From Lentilactobacillus otakiensis DSM 19908 = JCM 15040 (lineage in GTDB: Bacteria; Bacillota; Bacilli; Lactobacillales; Lactobacillaceae), in the NCBI RefSeq assembly GCF_001434145.1, contig NZ_AZED01000005.1, positions 124,001-188,000 on the forward strand: a DNA stretch of 64,000 bases. The letters run 5' to 3'. Positions 49,787 to 58,676 of the stretch are shown here, one piece after another; position 1 is the first letter of the stretch; every line of letters starts with the position of its first letter. Below the pieces are notes generated by a model that saw only the letters and a program-made list of their open reading frames with translations, was not told the origin of the DNA and did not search any database. Made by a program: the position numbers and the translations under genes.

Positions 49787-49868
49787 GTTGCTCCCTTAAA
49801 TTCTGGGATCAAACCGCCTTTTCTGACTTCCATTTTTTATTTGCCATTTTTCAATCGAATAAATGAGT

Positions 49869-49897
49869 TTGAATTTTGTACGAATTCCACGTATCAT
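49869..49897 (+). promoter_or_regulatory. Promoter of the large membrane protein gene
   Basis: TTGAAT-17-TATCAT. Confidence 0.55.
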
Positions 49898-49954
49898 GAA
49901 ACATAATAGCGACAGAGGGGACCGCTAATTCTATCATTAGGAGGTCCATTTTTT

Positions 49955-51733
49955 ATGATTCAGCAATTAATTCCCAAGCTTAAGCAACACCATGCTTTAG
50001 CGATTTATCTGATCTTTTTTGGACTGGCAGCTCTAACAGTTTTACCATTTTGGACAACCATGCACTTATACTCCGGACCCGACCTGCAATTTCATTTAAG
50101 TCGAATTCAGGAAATGTTTGATAATCTAAAAAACGGGGCACCGATTAGTCACATTGCGACGCGAACATTTAATCAAATTGGTGATGCGGCAGTCGCATGT
50201 TATCCGTGGATTTGGCTGTACATATTTGCCGGGCTGAAATTTATTCTTTCACCCATCAGCGCAATCTACTTTACATACGTGCTGATTATTTTTGTGACAC
50301 TGGTTGTTTCCTACCACAGTATGAAGCTGATTTCTAAATCCACTAAAATTTCCTTTTACTTTGCGATTCTGTACGGCCTCACAACTTATTTGGTCATGGA
50401 AATGATTACCACTCAGTTTGGTGAATTCTTGGCGTACCCATTCATTCCACTAGCCTTTGCCGGGCTGTATGAAATTATGTTCAACAATTACAAACGTTGG
50501 TATTTGTTAACAATTGGGGTCACGGGAATCATGTACAGTCACGCACCGACCACGTTGATTATCGTGGTTGCTTTACTCATCTTTTACCTGGTGTTTTTTG
50601 CCAAACAACCTGAGAAAGAGCGAGCAAGACGTTTGATGTACATCGCCATTTCGGCCGGATACAGTTTGATTCTCAGCTTAATTGTTTGGGGACCGTTGGC
50701 AGTGCTGTCATTGAGTCAAAAACTGATGCGTCCCAATCCGCAGACATTGTACGCAGATCCTCAAAGCCTCTTTACCTGGTTTAATCAAAGTATTGCCAAT
50801 AAAGGGATGGGGATGATTTTGCTATTCATGTTCATCTTTGGCTTCTTGTTTCTCAAACAGGTACCGCGGGTTGGCCGTTATGCCTACTTTGGCAGTCTGG
50901 TAACGTTCTTTATTCTGTCCAACTTATTCCCGTGGAATGTTATTCATCATATCCCACTTCTGAAAGGTATCGAGGCGATTCAAAGTGGCCATCGAATTAT
51001 CCCGGTCGCTCTGATGTTCATTGCTGCGTTTGGTGCTTACCTGCTGGGGGTGAAGTTTAGCAACAAGATGATTGGTTCCAGCGCTTTGCTAATTGTCTTT
51101 AGCCTGTGCCTAATCAACTCATTTGACTATTCGGCGATGTATTCGATGAACATTACAACAGATCAAAATCCATTTGATAACCAGTACAACCGAACAAGTC
51201 AGCCGGAACTAACATATAAAGCAACACCGACTCGTCAAATTCCTCGATCAAATATGAATCTGCAGAACTACAAGGTCAACAATCAGGATTATAATAATCA
51301 ATTCCCAACGGATAACGGTTCCGGCCGGACAGATTATCTGCCGGTTGCGGCAGGCAAACATATTGATGATCTCGCAAACAAGGTTGCTATTTTAAATGGC
51401 CAACAGTTCAATATTTCATCATCAAGTTTGCATCCTGGCACTAATTCCCTTCGTTATAATTTGGTTGTCCCAATGAAGGAAGGCACGACGCTGGATTTGC
51501 CATTTGTCCAGTATGCGGGGATGAATTATACCGTAAAATTTAATGGTAAAACTGTTAAGACGCCGCAGACATCGTCACGGGGAACCTTCAAGTTGACGAT
51601 TCCTAAGACTGTCAAAAGTGCCAAAATTAGCATTCAAAGTCATGGTACCAAATTTAATGGGCTGTTCATTGGCCTGTCCATCCTGGGTTGGCTGGGGCTG
51701 TTGGTACTGGCGATAGTTAAAAAATATCGATAA
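49955..51733 (+). CDS. Polytopic membrane protein, GT-C glycosyltransferase-like (YfhO-type architecture)
   Basis: 592 aa. One N-terminal helix, then YSGPDLQFHLSRIQEMF, an acidic extracytoplasmic loop of the kind used by GT-C transferases; about twelve further helices to residue 395; an extracytoplasmic domain (400-565, beta-rich: NYTVKFNGKTVKTPQTSSRG) and a last anchoring helix with KKYR. This layout fits lipid-linked-sugar-dependent glycosyltransferases or YfhO-like proteins that decorate wall polymers. No close motif allows a firm name. AGGAGG precedes the ATG. Single gene. Confidence 0.7.
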   Translation: MIQQLIPKLKQHHALAIYLIFFGLAALTVLPFWTTMHLYSGPDLQFHLSRIQEMFDNLKNGAPISHIATRTFNQIGDAAVACYPWIWLYIFAGLKFILSPISAIYFTYVLIIFVTLVVSYHSMKLISKSTKISFYFAILYGLTTYLVMEMITTQFGEFLAYPFIPLAFAGLYEIMFNNYKRWYLLTIGVTGIMYSHAPTTLIIVVALLIFYLVFFAKQPEKERARRLMYIAISAGYSLILSLIVWGPLAVLSLSQKLMRPNPQTLYADPQSLFTWFNQSIANKGMGMILLFMFIFGFLFLKQVPRVGRYAYFGSLVTFFILSNLFPWNVIHHIPLLKGIEAIQSGHRIIPVALMFIAAFGAYLLGVKFSNKMIGSSALLIVFSLCLINSFDYSAMYSMNITTDQNPFDNQYNRTSQPELTYKATPTRQIPRSNMNLQNYKVNNQDYNNQFPTDNGSGRTDYLPVAAGKHIDDLANKVAILNGQQFNISSSSLHPGTNSLRYNLVVPMKEGTTLDLPFVQYAGMNYTVKFNGKTVKTPQTSSRGTFKLTIPKTVKSAKISIQSHGTKFNGLFIGLSILGWLGLLVLAIVKKYR

Positions 51734-51756
51734 AAAACGTTTTATATTCTTCAATA

Positions 51757-51803
51757 AAGAGGCCGGAACAAAAGCTTACACTTTTGTTCCGGCCTCATTT
51801 TTG
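51757..51803. terminator. Bidirectional terminator
   Basis: AGGCCGGAACAAAAG / CTTTTGTTCCGGCCT, a 15-bp perfect stem, T-rich both sides. Confidence 0.9.
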
Positions 51804-51813
51804 ATATGTGTTT

Positions 51814-52029
51814 TTATAAATGTTTATTCTGATCTTCTTGATCCTTTGAATATTTAGAAAAGAAATATAAAATTCCAACGAGTGCAATCACCACAATCAA
51901 TAGCTGCAGCCACCAGATAATGCTATATTGGACCGCATTGCCGGCAAATAGTGACATCAAACCAACCGCAGCCGCACAAATGCTGAGCCAGAAGGCCGGC
52001 TCGCGATAGAAATTTTTATTATATGACAT
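51814..52029 (-). CDS. 71-aa two-helix membrane protein
   Basis: From ATG 52029 (GGGAG at 9 bases): MSYNKNFYREPAFWLSICAA, a second helix WWLQLLIVVIALVGILYFF and a charged tail KYSKDQEDQNKHL. Likely an accessory small membrane protein. It follows the DUF3021 gene on the same strand after 102 bases. Family not recognised. Confidence 0.65.
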   Translation of the reverse strand: MSYNKNFYREPAFWLSICAAAVGLMSLFAGNAVQYSIIWWLQLLIVVIALVGILYFFSKYSKDQEDQNKHL

Positions 52030-52131
52030 GCTTGCCATCTCCCTCAAAAGTGCAAACAGACAGCCCATAAATTTAGCTTAATTATAACCCGTTTGTTATT
52101 GGTTGGGGGAGATAATCACCCGGTAATTTTG

Positions 52132-52548
52132 CTACTTATTTTGCGCTTTTTGGCGTTCTTTGAGCTTCTTGTTGATTCGATTGATTTTGACGTTTCCCGA
52201 AAGAAAAACAATGAACCAGGCAATTGCGTAAATGATGACATATTCAAGAATGAATCCAAGCCAAAATGTCATGTTTGACCACAGTACCCAGTTATTAATC
52301 GCCATCATGGCAAGCACAGCTAAGAATGTGATTACAAAATGAATTGGTAATTCGATTCGAATGTCGTCGAGGGAGAATATTCCGCTAAAGATACCAATCA
52401 GCCCACCCATGATCATAATACTTAAGATGTTTTTGACCGTTGGGAAATTCGACTGAGCACCAGCGGCCAGTAGCAGCAAATAGATTACTGAAGCAATCTC
52501 AACCCCATTGATGAACAGTCTGCCAATTAATTTAAATTGTTTCTTCAT
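52132..52548 (-). CDS. DUF3021 family membrane protein
   Basis: 138 aa from ATG 52548 (GAAGGTG at 5 bases). Four transmembrane segments: FINGVEIASVIYLLLLA, ILSIMIMGGLIGIFSGIF, IHFVITFLAVLAMMAI and FILEYVIIYAIAWFIVF, then a basic tail. DUF3021 proteins are almost always encoded next to a LytTR regulator, as here, and are thought to be membrane partners that inhibit it (known for similar two-gene systems in lactic bacteria and streptococci). The start is 10 bases after the LytTR stop, so translation is linked. Confidence 0.8.
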   Translation of the reverse strand: MKKQFKLIGRLFINGVEIASVIYLLLLAAGAQSNFPTVKNILSIMIMGGLIGIFSGIFSLDDIRIELPIHFVITFLAVLAMMAINNWVLWSNMTFWLGFILEYVIIYAIAWFIVFLSGNVKINRINKKLKERQKAQNK

Positions 52549-52558
52549 AATTTCACCT

Positions 52559-53014
52559 TCACAGTCCAAGCCGATGCTCCAAGACATTAAGATACTTTCG
52601 GCTGATATCCGTTTTTAATTTGTCGGTTAAGATGGCTGTCATGCCACCGGTAAAGCTGGCTTCTAACGATTGGAGATGGTTGATGTTCACTGCAGCATGC
52701 TTGGAAACCTGGACAAAGTCTGGATTGTTTAATCTATCAATCAACGCATACAGTCGACCTTTAGTGGGGATGACCTTTTCCTTGGTGTACACGTTCAAGT
52801 CGTTTCCGGACACATCAATCAAGATGATATTTTCCGGCTGGACCAAATAGACATGGTCATCCGACTTAATCGGAACAACAGCCGGCGGCATCGACTGATA
52901 GTTCTTGAGGTAGGCAATCAGCTCATCGATTTCTAAAGAGCGTTCCTTGGCAGACAAAGTGATTTCAATGTCACCATCATTCAATTGTGTATTTTGCTGA
53001 AAATGGATTTCCAT
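52559..53014 (-). CDS. LytTR-domain DNA-binding regulator
   Basis: 151 aa. The C-terminal 100 residues form a LytTR domain: PENIILIDVSGNDLNVYTKE, GRLYALIDRLNNPDFVQVSKHAAVNINHL and SRKYLNVLEHRLGL are its blocks; the N-terminal 45 residues are not a receiver domain, so it is the membrane-inhibited LytTR type rather than a response regulator. It should bind direct repeats upstream of its own operon. Part of the ABC-LytTR-DUF3021 operon. Confidence 0.88.
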   Translation of the reverse strand: MEIHFQQNTQLNDGDIEITLSAKERSLEIDELIAYLKNYQSMPPAVVPIKSDDHVYLVQPENIILIDVSGNDLNVYTKEKVIPTKGRLYALIDRLNNPDFVQVSKHAAVNINHLQSLEASFTGGMTAILTDKLKTDISRKYLNVLEHRLGL

Positions 53015-53033
53015 TCAAATCGCTCCTTCAACG

Positions 53034-53903
53034 CTAGCCGATCGTTGTGACGGCACTTTGATGTTTCTTAACCAATTCTGTCACGAAGATGAGCAAAATG
53101 CTACCCAAAAGTGTGTATCCGATAACCGCATAGCTCTGATTCATGGTCAGCAGGTGGTTCCAGTCGAGCTGAATGCCCATTTCCTTGTTGAAATAGTGCA
53201 AAGCTTGACCGCTTCCAAACACCGAGTGAATCTTGTCATTCATCATGATTTGCCGATACAGCGAGGCGACATACGCACCGGGCGTGAATTTGATGATTGT
53301 CTGGGCAAAGTTCGGCAGCGCCCCAATCGGAATATAGGTACCAACTAGGAATCCAGCGGCAGCACTGATGACTGAATCGATTGCACTCATCGTTTCGATC
53401 CGGTGGACGAATTGAACAATGATCATGTTGATGGCAACGGCTAAGAGCGAACTGGCGATTGCCAAAACGACCAGCTGTACGGTTTTCGGCCAGGGAATTG
53501 CCAGACCGTCGACCAGAGCAAAATAACCCAGCATGACCACTAACATCACCAGCTGCATAATGAAGCCAATGATGGCCGCACTGAGCATGTAGCTGATTTT
53601 AATTTTGAACGGGGAGGCATCTGTTAGATAGAAGTCTTTTAAGACGCCTTTTGATTCGTCGATGACCATGCGACCCAATGTCGTTAGAGTCGTCGTGATT
53701 GCTGTTACTGAAAGCGTACCGCCAATCAGCCAAAGATCCATCATAATCGTGGCATTGGGCATGTGATGCCATTCCTGAACCATAGAATGTTTTAGAAATA
53801 CCACGAACAGGATAAATGAAATCATGGCTCCGAACAGTGAGAAGAAGACACTGGTCTTGTTCTTGAAATAAAGCATTAAATTGCGTTGGCATAATGCGAG
53901 CAT
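53034..53903 (-). CDS. ABC-2 type transporter permease
   Basis: 289 aa, six membrane helices in ABC-2 arrangement (NLMLYFKNKTSVFFSLFG at the start, SAAAGFLVGTYIPIGALPNF near 184, FVTELVKKH at the end). It pairs with the ATPase encoded just upstream (their genes are 1 base apart). Exporters of this type move polyketides, peptides or lipids. GGGAG precedes the ATG. The LytTR and DUF3021 genes downstream probably control the whole operon. Confidence 0.88.
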   Translation of the reverse strand: MLALCQRNLMLYFKNKTSVFFSLFGAMISFILFVVFLKHSMVQEWHHMPNATIMMDLWLIGGTLSVTAITTTLTTLGRMVIDESKGVLKDFYLTDASPFKIKISYMLSAAIIGFIMQLVMLVVMLGYFALVDGLAIPWPKTVQLVVLAIASSLLAVAINMIIVQFVHRIETMSAIDSVISAAAGFLVGTYIPIGALPNFAQTIIKFTPGAYVASLYRQIMMNDKIHSVFGSGQALHYFNKEMGIQLDWNHLLTMNQSYAVIGYTLLGSILLIFVTELVKKHQSAVTTIG

Positions 53904-53904
53904 G

Positions 53905-54768
53905 TTAACGCATCTCCCTTCCAGTCAGTTTTAGAAATGCATCGTCCATCGTCCCATGACGATATTCAAAATTAACAATATATGTTTTAATCGATGCCAA
54001 TAATTCTAAAGCCTGAGTCGAATTATCCGGCCAGCAGGTGATTTGGTGATCAGCTGATTGGCTCATCATAGTAGCAGGAATTAAATCACTCACTTGCTCT
54101 GGCTGATTCGTTTGGATCACTAATTTATTTTTCGAATATTGTTGTTTGATGGTTTCAGCGGAACCTTCGGCAATCACACTGCCATGGTCGATGATATAGA
54201 CCTCATCTGCATGATCAGCTTCTTCCAAATAGTGAGTGGTTAAAATAATCGTTAGCTGGCGGGTTTCTTGAAGGGTGTGCAGAAGCTGCCAAATGGCTTC
54301 TCGAGTTTGAATATCCAAGCCAGTTGTTGGTTCATCCAAGAAGATAACGTTTGGTTTGTTAATCAAGGCCCGCGCAATGTCGACACGCCGTCGTTGTCCA
54401 CCGGATAAGCTGCCATATTTTTGGTTGATCAGAGAAGTGAGTTCGACTTGTTTGATCAAAGTATCCAGATAATCTCTGGATGAATGTTTATATAACCGAC
54501 TCCGGACTACCAAGTTTTCTTTGACGGTCAAATTGTCATCTAAAATGCTTTGTTGGAAGACCATGCTGATTCGGGCATCCTTGGCGATTTCAATCGTGCC
54601 CGATGTGGGTTTGAGCAGCCCGGTTAACATCGACATGGCAGTTGTTTTGCCAGCTCCATTTGGCCCCAGAATAGCGGTTAGGCTGCCCTCGGCAACTGAG
54701 ATGTTTAAATGATTGACGGCAATTTGACTGCCAAAAGTTTTGGTTAACTCTCTGGTTTTGATTAACAT
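53905..54768 (-). CDS. ABC transporter ATP-binding protein
   Basis: 287 aa from ATG 54768, 9 bases after GAGGAG; the ATG 9 bases earlier sits against that site. Walker A GPNGAGKTTAMSM near 37, Q-loop, signature LSGGQRRRVD near 121, Walker B VIFLDEPTTGLD near 144 and the H-loop LTTHYLEEADH. CcmA/DrrA-like with a C-terminal extension (200-287). First gene of the operon with the ABC-2 permease, LytTR and DUF3021. The 210-base region upstream has an ACCAG...CTGGT dyad (54870-54886) and a GAATGCATTC palindrome (54845-54854). Confidence 0.9.
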   Translation of the reverse strand: MLIKTRELTKTFGSQIAVNHLNISVAEGSLTAILGPNGAGKTTAMSMLTGLLKPTSGTIEIAKDARISMVFQQSILDDNLTVKENLVVRSRLYKHSSRDYLDTLIKQVELTSLINQKYGSLSGGQRRRVDIARALINKPNVIFLDEPTTGLDIQTREAIWQLLHTLQETRQLTIILTTHYLEEADHADEVYIIDHGSVIAEGSAETIKQQYSKNKLVIQTNQPEQVSDLIPATMMSQSADHQITCWPDNSTQALELLASIKTYIVNFEYRHGTMDDAFLKLTGREMR

Positions 54769-54909
54769 GACGCTCATCTCCTCTTGATGGTGTTATATTA
54801 ATCCGTTTTGTGGCGGTTGTGATTGAAACGTCGATGAGTGGTCGGAATGCATTCGTAAGTTGCGAAAATCGACCAGTGAAATCTGGTTGCGATAGAATAA
54901 AGGTAGGAG

Positions 54910-54938
54910 TTGACCGTTAGAACGTGTGTTCGTATAAT
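54910..54938 (+). promoter_or_regulatory. Promoter of rarA
   Basis: TTGACC-17-TATAAT. Confidence 0.8.
54919..54932 (+). promoter_or_regulatory. LexA-like (SOS) box in the rarA promoter
   Basis: AGAAC-GTGT-GTTCG against the Gram-positive consensus CGAAC-N4-GTTCG: one mismatch. It fills the spacer between -35 and -10, the expected place for repression. Confidence 0.65.
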
Positions 54939-54979
54939 TGGAATATACATATTCATTCGACTAGTCAGGAGGTGTCATC

Positions 54980-56305
54980 ATGAAACAAGAATCGTTATTT
55001 GCCGGTAATCAATCCGGTAACCAGCCATTAGCCAGCCGAGTCCGGCCCAAGACACTGGACCAGTTTGTGGGCCAGCACGAACTCGTTGGCAAGGGAAAGG
55101 TTCTTCGAGAAATTATCGAAAGTGATCAATTACCATCGATTATCTTTTGGGGGCCACCTGGTGTTGGCAAAACTACGCTCGCTGAAATTATTGCCCGAAA
55201 GACGCAAGCTAAATTTGTGACTTTTAGTGCTGTCACCAGTGGGATCAAAGAGATTCGTGACATTATGAAGGATGCCGAAGCCAACCGGGAGATGGGCGGC
55301 AAGACAATCGTGTTTGTCGATGAAATCCATCGATTTAATAAGGCGCAACAGGATGCCTTCCTGCCGTTTGTCGAACGGGGCAGCATCACCTTAATTGGCG
55401 CGACTACTGAGAACCCATCATTTGAAATTAATTCAGCCTTACTCTCGCGTTGCAAAGTGTTTGTCCTCCAACCGCTGGAAACTGACGATATCATTCAACT
55501 CATTCATCAGACCTTGAACAATCCGGCGGCTTTTCCAAAAGAGACGATTCAAATTGATGAGCAGGCAGTCAAAGAAGTTGCCGAGTTTGCCAATGGCGAT
55601 GCCCGAGTCGCCTTAAATACTTTGGAAATGGCTGTGAATAACAGTCCTAAGAAGGATGGCCAAGTCACCGTTTCCACAGATAATCTGCATCAATTGATGA
55701 ATACCAAGTCATTTTTGTATGATAAACATGGTGAAGAGCACTACAACATTATTTCTGCGCTGCATAAATCTATGCGAAACAGCGACCCGGATGCCGCAGT
55801 TTATTGGTTGACCAGAATGCTGAGTGGCGGTGAAGATCCACTGTATATTGCCCGACGGATGGTTCGATTTGCCAGTGAAGACATTGGCTTGGCAGATACC
55901 AACGCGTTGAACGTGGCGATTAATGTTTTTCAGGCCTGCCAATTTTTGGGGATGCCAGAGTGTAACGTCCATTTGACCGAATGTGCCATTTATTTGTCAC
56001 TGGCACCCAAGTCCAATGCCGTCTACAAGGCGACCCTAGGGGCTGAACAAGATGTCAAACACTCAATCAATGAACCGGTTCCGTTGCAATTAAGGAATGC
56101 GCCGACTTCCTTAATGTCTGAGTTGGGCTACGGTAAAGGTTATCAATACGCGCATGAGTCCAAAGATAAACTAACCAACATGCAGACGATGCCGGATTCA
56201 TTGGTTGGGCATACGTATTACGCGCCAACCGAGCAAGGTAATGAAATTCGTTTCAAGAAACGTTTGGAACAAATCAAGGCCTGGGAAAAGGCCCACAGAG
56301 AGTGA
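54980..56305 (+). CDS. rarA: Replication-associated recombination protein A (RarA/MgsA AAA+ ATPase)
   Basis: 441 aa. Starts SLFAGNQSGNQPLASRVRPK, with LDQFVGQ, Walker A WGPPGVGKTTLAE near 57, Walker B IVFVDEIHRFNKAQQDAFLP near 109, sensor-1 GATTENPSFEIN and Arg finger SALLSRC near 153; the C-terminal tetramerisation domain has YDKHGEEHYNIISALHKS and GEDPLYIARRMVRFASEDIG. Acts at stalled replication forks. AGGAGGTG precedes the ATG. The macrodomain gene follows 10 bases after its stop, so both are one operon under the LexA-like box. Confidence 0.93.
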   Translation: MKQESLFAGNQSGNQPLASRVRPKTLDQFVGQHELVGKGKVLREIIESDQLPSIIFWGPPGVGKTTLAEIIARKTQAKFVTFSAVTSGIKEIRDIMKDAEANREMGGKTIVFVDEIHRFNKAQQDAFLPFVERGSITLIGATTENPSFEINSALLSRCKVFVLQPLETDDIIQLIHQTLNNPAAFPKETIQIDEQAVKEVAEFANGDARVALNTLEMAVNNSPKKDGQVTVSTDNLHQLMNTKSFLYDKHGEEHYNIISALHKSMRNSDPDAAVYWLTRMLSGGEDPLYIARRMVRFASEDIGLADTNALNVAINVFQACQFLGMPECNVHLTECAIYLSLAPKSNAVYKATLGAEQDVKHSINEPVPLQLRNAPTSLMSELGYGKGYQYAHESKDKLTNMQTMPDSLVGHTYYAPTEQGNEIRFKKRLEQIKAWEKAHRE

Positions 56306-56315
56306 GGGTAATTCA

Positions 56316-56816
56316 ATGGCACAATTTAAGTTAATCAAGGGCGACATCACGACGATGCATGTTGACGCGATCGTCAATGCTGCTAATACAGCGCTGAGCG
56401 GCGGTGGTGGTGTTGACGGGGCAATTCACCGGGCAGCCGGTCCTCAGCTTGACGAGGCCTGCAGGAAGCTCAATGGATGCCCAACAGGGGAAGCAAAAGT
56501 GACACCGGGATTTAATCTCCCAGCTAAATTTGTGATTCACACCCCGGGGCCAATTTGGCACGGCGGGCACAGTAATGAAGCGCAATTGCTGCGAAACTCG
56601 TATGTTAACAGTTTGAAGCGGGCAGTTGAAAATGGCTGCCAGACAGTTGCGTTTCCGTCGATCAGCACAGGTGTTTATGACTATCCACTGGATCAGGCGG
56701 CCAAGATCGCGATTGATGCGATTAAAACCTTTGAGGCGCCACTCGACGTCACGATGGTGGCGTTTGATTCGGGAACTTATGATGCATATGAAGCTGAACT
56801 GAACCAACAAAAATAG
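56316..56816 (+). CDS. Macrodomain protein (ADP-ribose / O-acetyl-ADP-ribose hydrolase type)
   Basis: 166 aa from ATG 56316 (GAGGG at 7 bases). MacroD/YmdB branch: LIKGDITTMHVDAIVNAANT, then LSGGGGVDGAIHRAAGPQL with the ADP-ribose-binding Gly loop and catalytic Asp, and FPSISTGVYDYPLDQAA near 111. Such enzymes remove ADP-ribose from proteins or deacetylate O-acetyl-ADP-ribose. It shares an operon with rarA, 10 bases downstream, which would tie it to the DNA-damage response (inference). It is not next to a sirtuin. Confidence 0.9.
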   Translation: MAQFKLIKGDITTMHVDAIVNAANTALSGGGGVDGAIHRAAGPQLDEACRKLNGCPTGEAKVTPGFNLPAKFVIHTPGPIWHGGHSNEAQLLRNSYVNSLKRAVENGCQTVAFPSISTGVYDYPLDQAAKIAIDAIKTFEAPLDVTMVAFDSGTYDAYEAELNQQK

Positions 56817-56820
56817 TCAG

Positions 56821-56866
56821 AAAAAGCTCGAAATCGTTGATGAGCATCAACAACTTCGAGCTTTTC
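56821..56866 (+). terminator. Terminator of the rarA-macrodomain operon
   Basis: AAAAGCTCGAA / TTCGAGCTTTT with inner GTTGATG / CATCAAC. Confidence 0.9.
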
Positions 56867-56887
56867 TAGTTTAGCGACAGATTATCA

Positions 56888-56916
56888 TTGACTTTAAATG
56901 AGAAGCACATTAGAAT
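56888..56916 (+). promoter_or_regulatory. Promoter of azlCD
   Basis: TTGACT-17-TAGAAT. Confidence 0.7.
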
Positions 56917-56933
56917 TTTATTAATACTAGCAA

Positions 56934-56951
56934 GTTACATCAACATGTAAC
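56934..56951 (+). promoter_or_regulatory. Inverted repeat in the azlC leader
   Basis: GTTACAT-CAAC-ATGTAAC, perfect 7-bp arms between promoter and ribosome site; a candidate operator (regulator unknown). Confidence 0.45.
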
Positions 56952-56971
56952 GTTCAGAAGGAGTGTGTTAA

Positions 56972-57679
56972 ATGAATGGAGAATTAACTGTTCCAGCAGC
57001 AACAAAAGACACATTACCCACCGTTTTTGGATACATAGGAATTGGCTTGGCTTTCGGCATCGTCGGCAAAGCCGCGGGATTAAGTCCACTACTAGTGACA
57101 CTCATGTCCATTATTACATACGCTGGATCGGCACAATTTGTGGTTGTCAGTTTACTGGCAGCTCATAGTCCGATTCTCTCAATTATTTTCTCGGTTTTCC
57201 TGGTCAACTCACGGATGATTTTGATGAGTACGACTCTGGCACCTTATTTTAAGCATGAAAGTATGATTAAGAACATTTTGGTGGGCAGTTTGTTGACCGA
57301 TGAAAGTTTTGCCCTGGGGATGAATAAGCTCAATTATTCTGATAATCATTTGAATTTTCCGTGGTTCAATACAGCTAATCTGCTGGCCTACATGACTTGG
57401 ATTCTCTCTTCGCTGGTTGGTGCCGTGCTCGGAAATTTCATCAGCAACCCTGAAAAATTCGGCTTGGATTTTGCCTTGGTTGCTATGTTTATTGGCTTGC
57501 TCTATCTTCAGTTGATTAGTGATCGTTCGATCAAGTTCAATCTCCAATTAATCGTCGTCGGTTTCGTATTGGTCGCAATCTACTTTGGACTCATTTTTAT
57601 TCCAAGCAGTTTGCTAATCTTGTTGGTTACCCTGGTAGCCTGCACTTTTGGGGTGGTGATGAAACATGCCTTCTTTTAA
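56972..57679 (+). CDS. azlC: AzlC family branched-chain amino acid exporter, large subunit
   Basis: 235 aa. TVFGYIGIGLAFGIVGKAAGLSP near 18 and MSIITYAGSAQFVVVSLLAA near 45 are the family start; NSRMILMSTTLAPYF near 83 and LLTDESFALGMNK near 108 follow. About seven membrane helices. With AzlD it exports branched-chain amino acids or related compounds. AAGGAG precedes the ATG. The gene overlaps azlD by 14 bases. Confidence 0.92.
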   Translation: MNGELTVPAATKDTLPTVFGYIGIGLAFGIVGKAAGLSPLLVTLMSIITYAGSAQFVVVSLLAAHSPILSIIFSVFLVNSRMILMSTTLAPYFKHESMIKNILVGSLLTDESFALGMNKLNYSDNHLNFPWFNTANLLAYMTWILSSLVGAVLGNFISNPEKFGLDFALVAMFIGLLYLQLISDRSIKFNLQLIVVGFVLVAIYFGLIFIPSSLLILLVTLVACTFGVVMKHAFF

Positions 57680-57998
57680 TTTTGTACTGCTCACGATCGT
57701 GGGAACCGGCCTGGTTACTTGGATATCAAGAATCACCCCATTTGTTCTGTTGAAAAAATTCGAATTATCAAAAGGGGTTGTTGAATTCCTGAGTTTTGTA
57801 CCGATTGCGATCATGTCAGCACTATGGTTTGAAAATTTGTTTATTCAGCACATCGGCCAACTGCCGTCGATTGAATGGGGGAACTTCCTCGCCTCAGTGC
57901 CAACGGTTATTGCAGCAATTATTTCCAAAAATTTATTAGTCATTGTCATTGTCGGTGTTATTTCTTTGGGGGTTATTCGGTTCGTTTTTGGCCTATAA
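57666..57998 (+). CDS. azlD: AzlD family small subunit of the exporter
   Basis: 110 aa with four membrane helices. TIVGTGLVTWISRITPFVLL is the conserved AzlD start, followed by VVEFLSFVPIAIMSALWFEN, and NLLVIVIVGVISLGVIRF at the end. Required partner of AzlC. The start overlaps azlC; GGTGGTG lies at a suitable distance. Ends the operon. Confidence 0.9.
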   Translation: MPSFNFVLLTIVGTGLVTWISRITPFVLLKKFELSKGVVEFLSFVPIAIMSALWFENLFIQHIGQLPSIEWGNFLASVPTVIAAIISKNLLVIVIVGVISLGVIRFVFGL

Positions 57999-58003
57999 AT
58001 AAT

Positions 58004-58045
58004 AAAATGCCAAGCACGATCATGATTCACGTGCTTGGCATTTTT
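58004..58045. terminator. Bidirectional terminator
   Basis: AAAATGCCAAGCACG / CGTGCTTGGCATTTTT between convergent genes. Confidence 0.93.
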
Positions 58046-58055
58046 GAGGTTCTGT

Positions 58056-58676
58056 TTAATTTCGGCCTTCATTAAAGGATTCCAGTCCTTCACTGGCAAT
58101 AAAGTAAACCAGGATCAGTGCAGCAACTGAATCGGCCCACCACCAGTTGAACAGAGCGGTTAGCAATCCACCAATCAAGACGGTTCCGGCCATGTAGGCG
58201 CAGGTGATGTTGCACATTCCATCTTCGACCAGAGCATCAGAATGCAACGCCTTACCAAGCGCGCGTTTCCGAAGAGTCAAAATTGGCATCAGAACGACTG
58301 ATGCAATGGCGATGGCAATCCCAGAATAGCTGGTGTCCGCCGCCGAATGGGCGAATAGATTGAACAGCGATACTGCGGTGACATATACCGATAATAGCAG
58401 TAGCACGGAGCCAACAATCAGTGATGATCGTTTTTCGGCATGTTCAATTTCTGCGGGACTGGCACCGTTATTTTCTTTTTGCAGTCGCCAAATCAAGGTG
58501 CTGCCAGAAATGATTTCTAGAAAACTGTCCAATCCGAATGCAATTAGCAGGATTGAACCAGCCTTTAGTCCTGAATAGAAGCCGACAACGAATTCGAACG
58601 CCATCCAAGCCGTGGAAAAATATTCTGTGCGGAGACTTCGATCGATTAATACTTGAGAATTTGTGTTACTGGCCAT
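58056..58676 (-). CDS. Cation diffusion facilitator-like membrane protein
   Basis: 206 aa with five or six membrane helices. [20 protein letters not shown] near 45 and [20 protein letters not shown] near 143 resemble the metal-binding Asp/His helices of CDF transporters, although the HxxxD pair here is DSxxE and HSDAxxED. It lacks the usual C-terminal cytosolic domain. It is co-transcribed with, and overlaps by 11 bases, an ArsR-family repressor gene, so metal efflux is likely; the metal is unknown. Confidence 0.78.
   Translation of the reverse strand: MASNTNSQVLIDRSLRTEYFSTAWMAFEFVVGFYSGLKAGSILLIAFGLDSFLEIISGSTLIWRLQKENNGASPAEIEHAEKRSSLIVGSVLLLLSVYVTAVSLFNLFAHSAADTSYSGIAIAIASVVLMPILTLRKRALGKALHSDALVEDGMCNITCAYMAGTVLIGGLLTALFNWWWADSVAALILVYFIASEGLESFNEGRN

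Noticed and set aside
49669-49866. 65-codon plus-strand frame across a terminator
   Set aside because: Runs straight through a strong terminator hairpin; no ribosome site.
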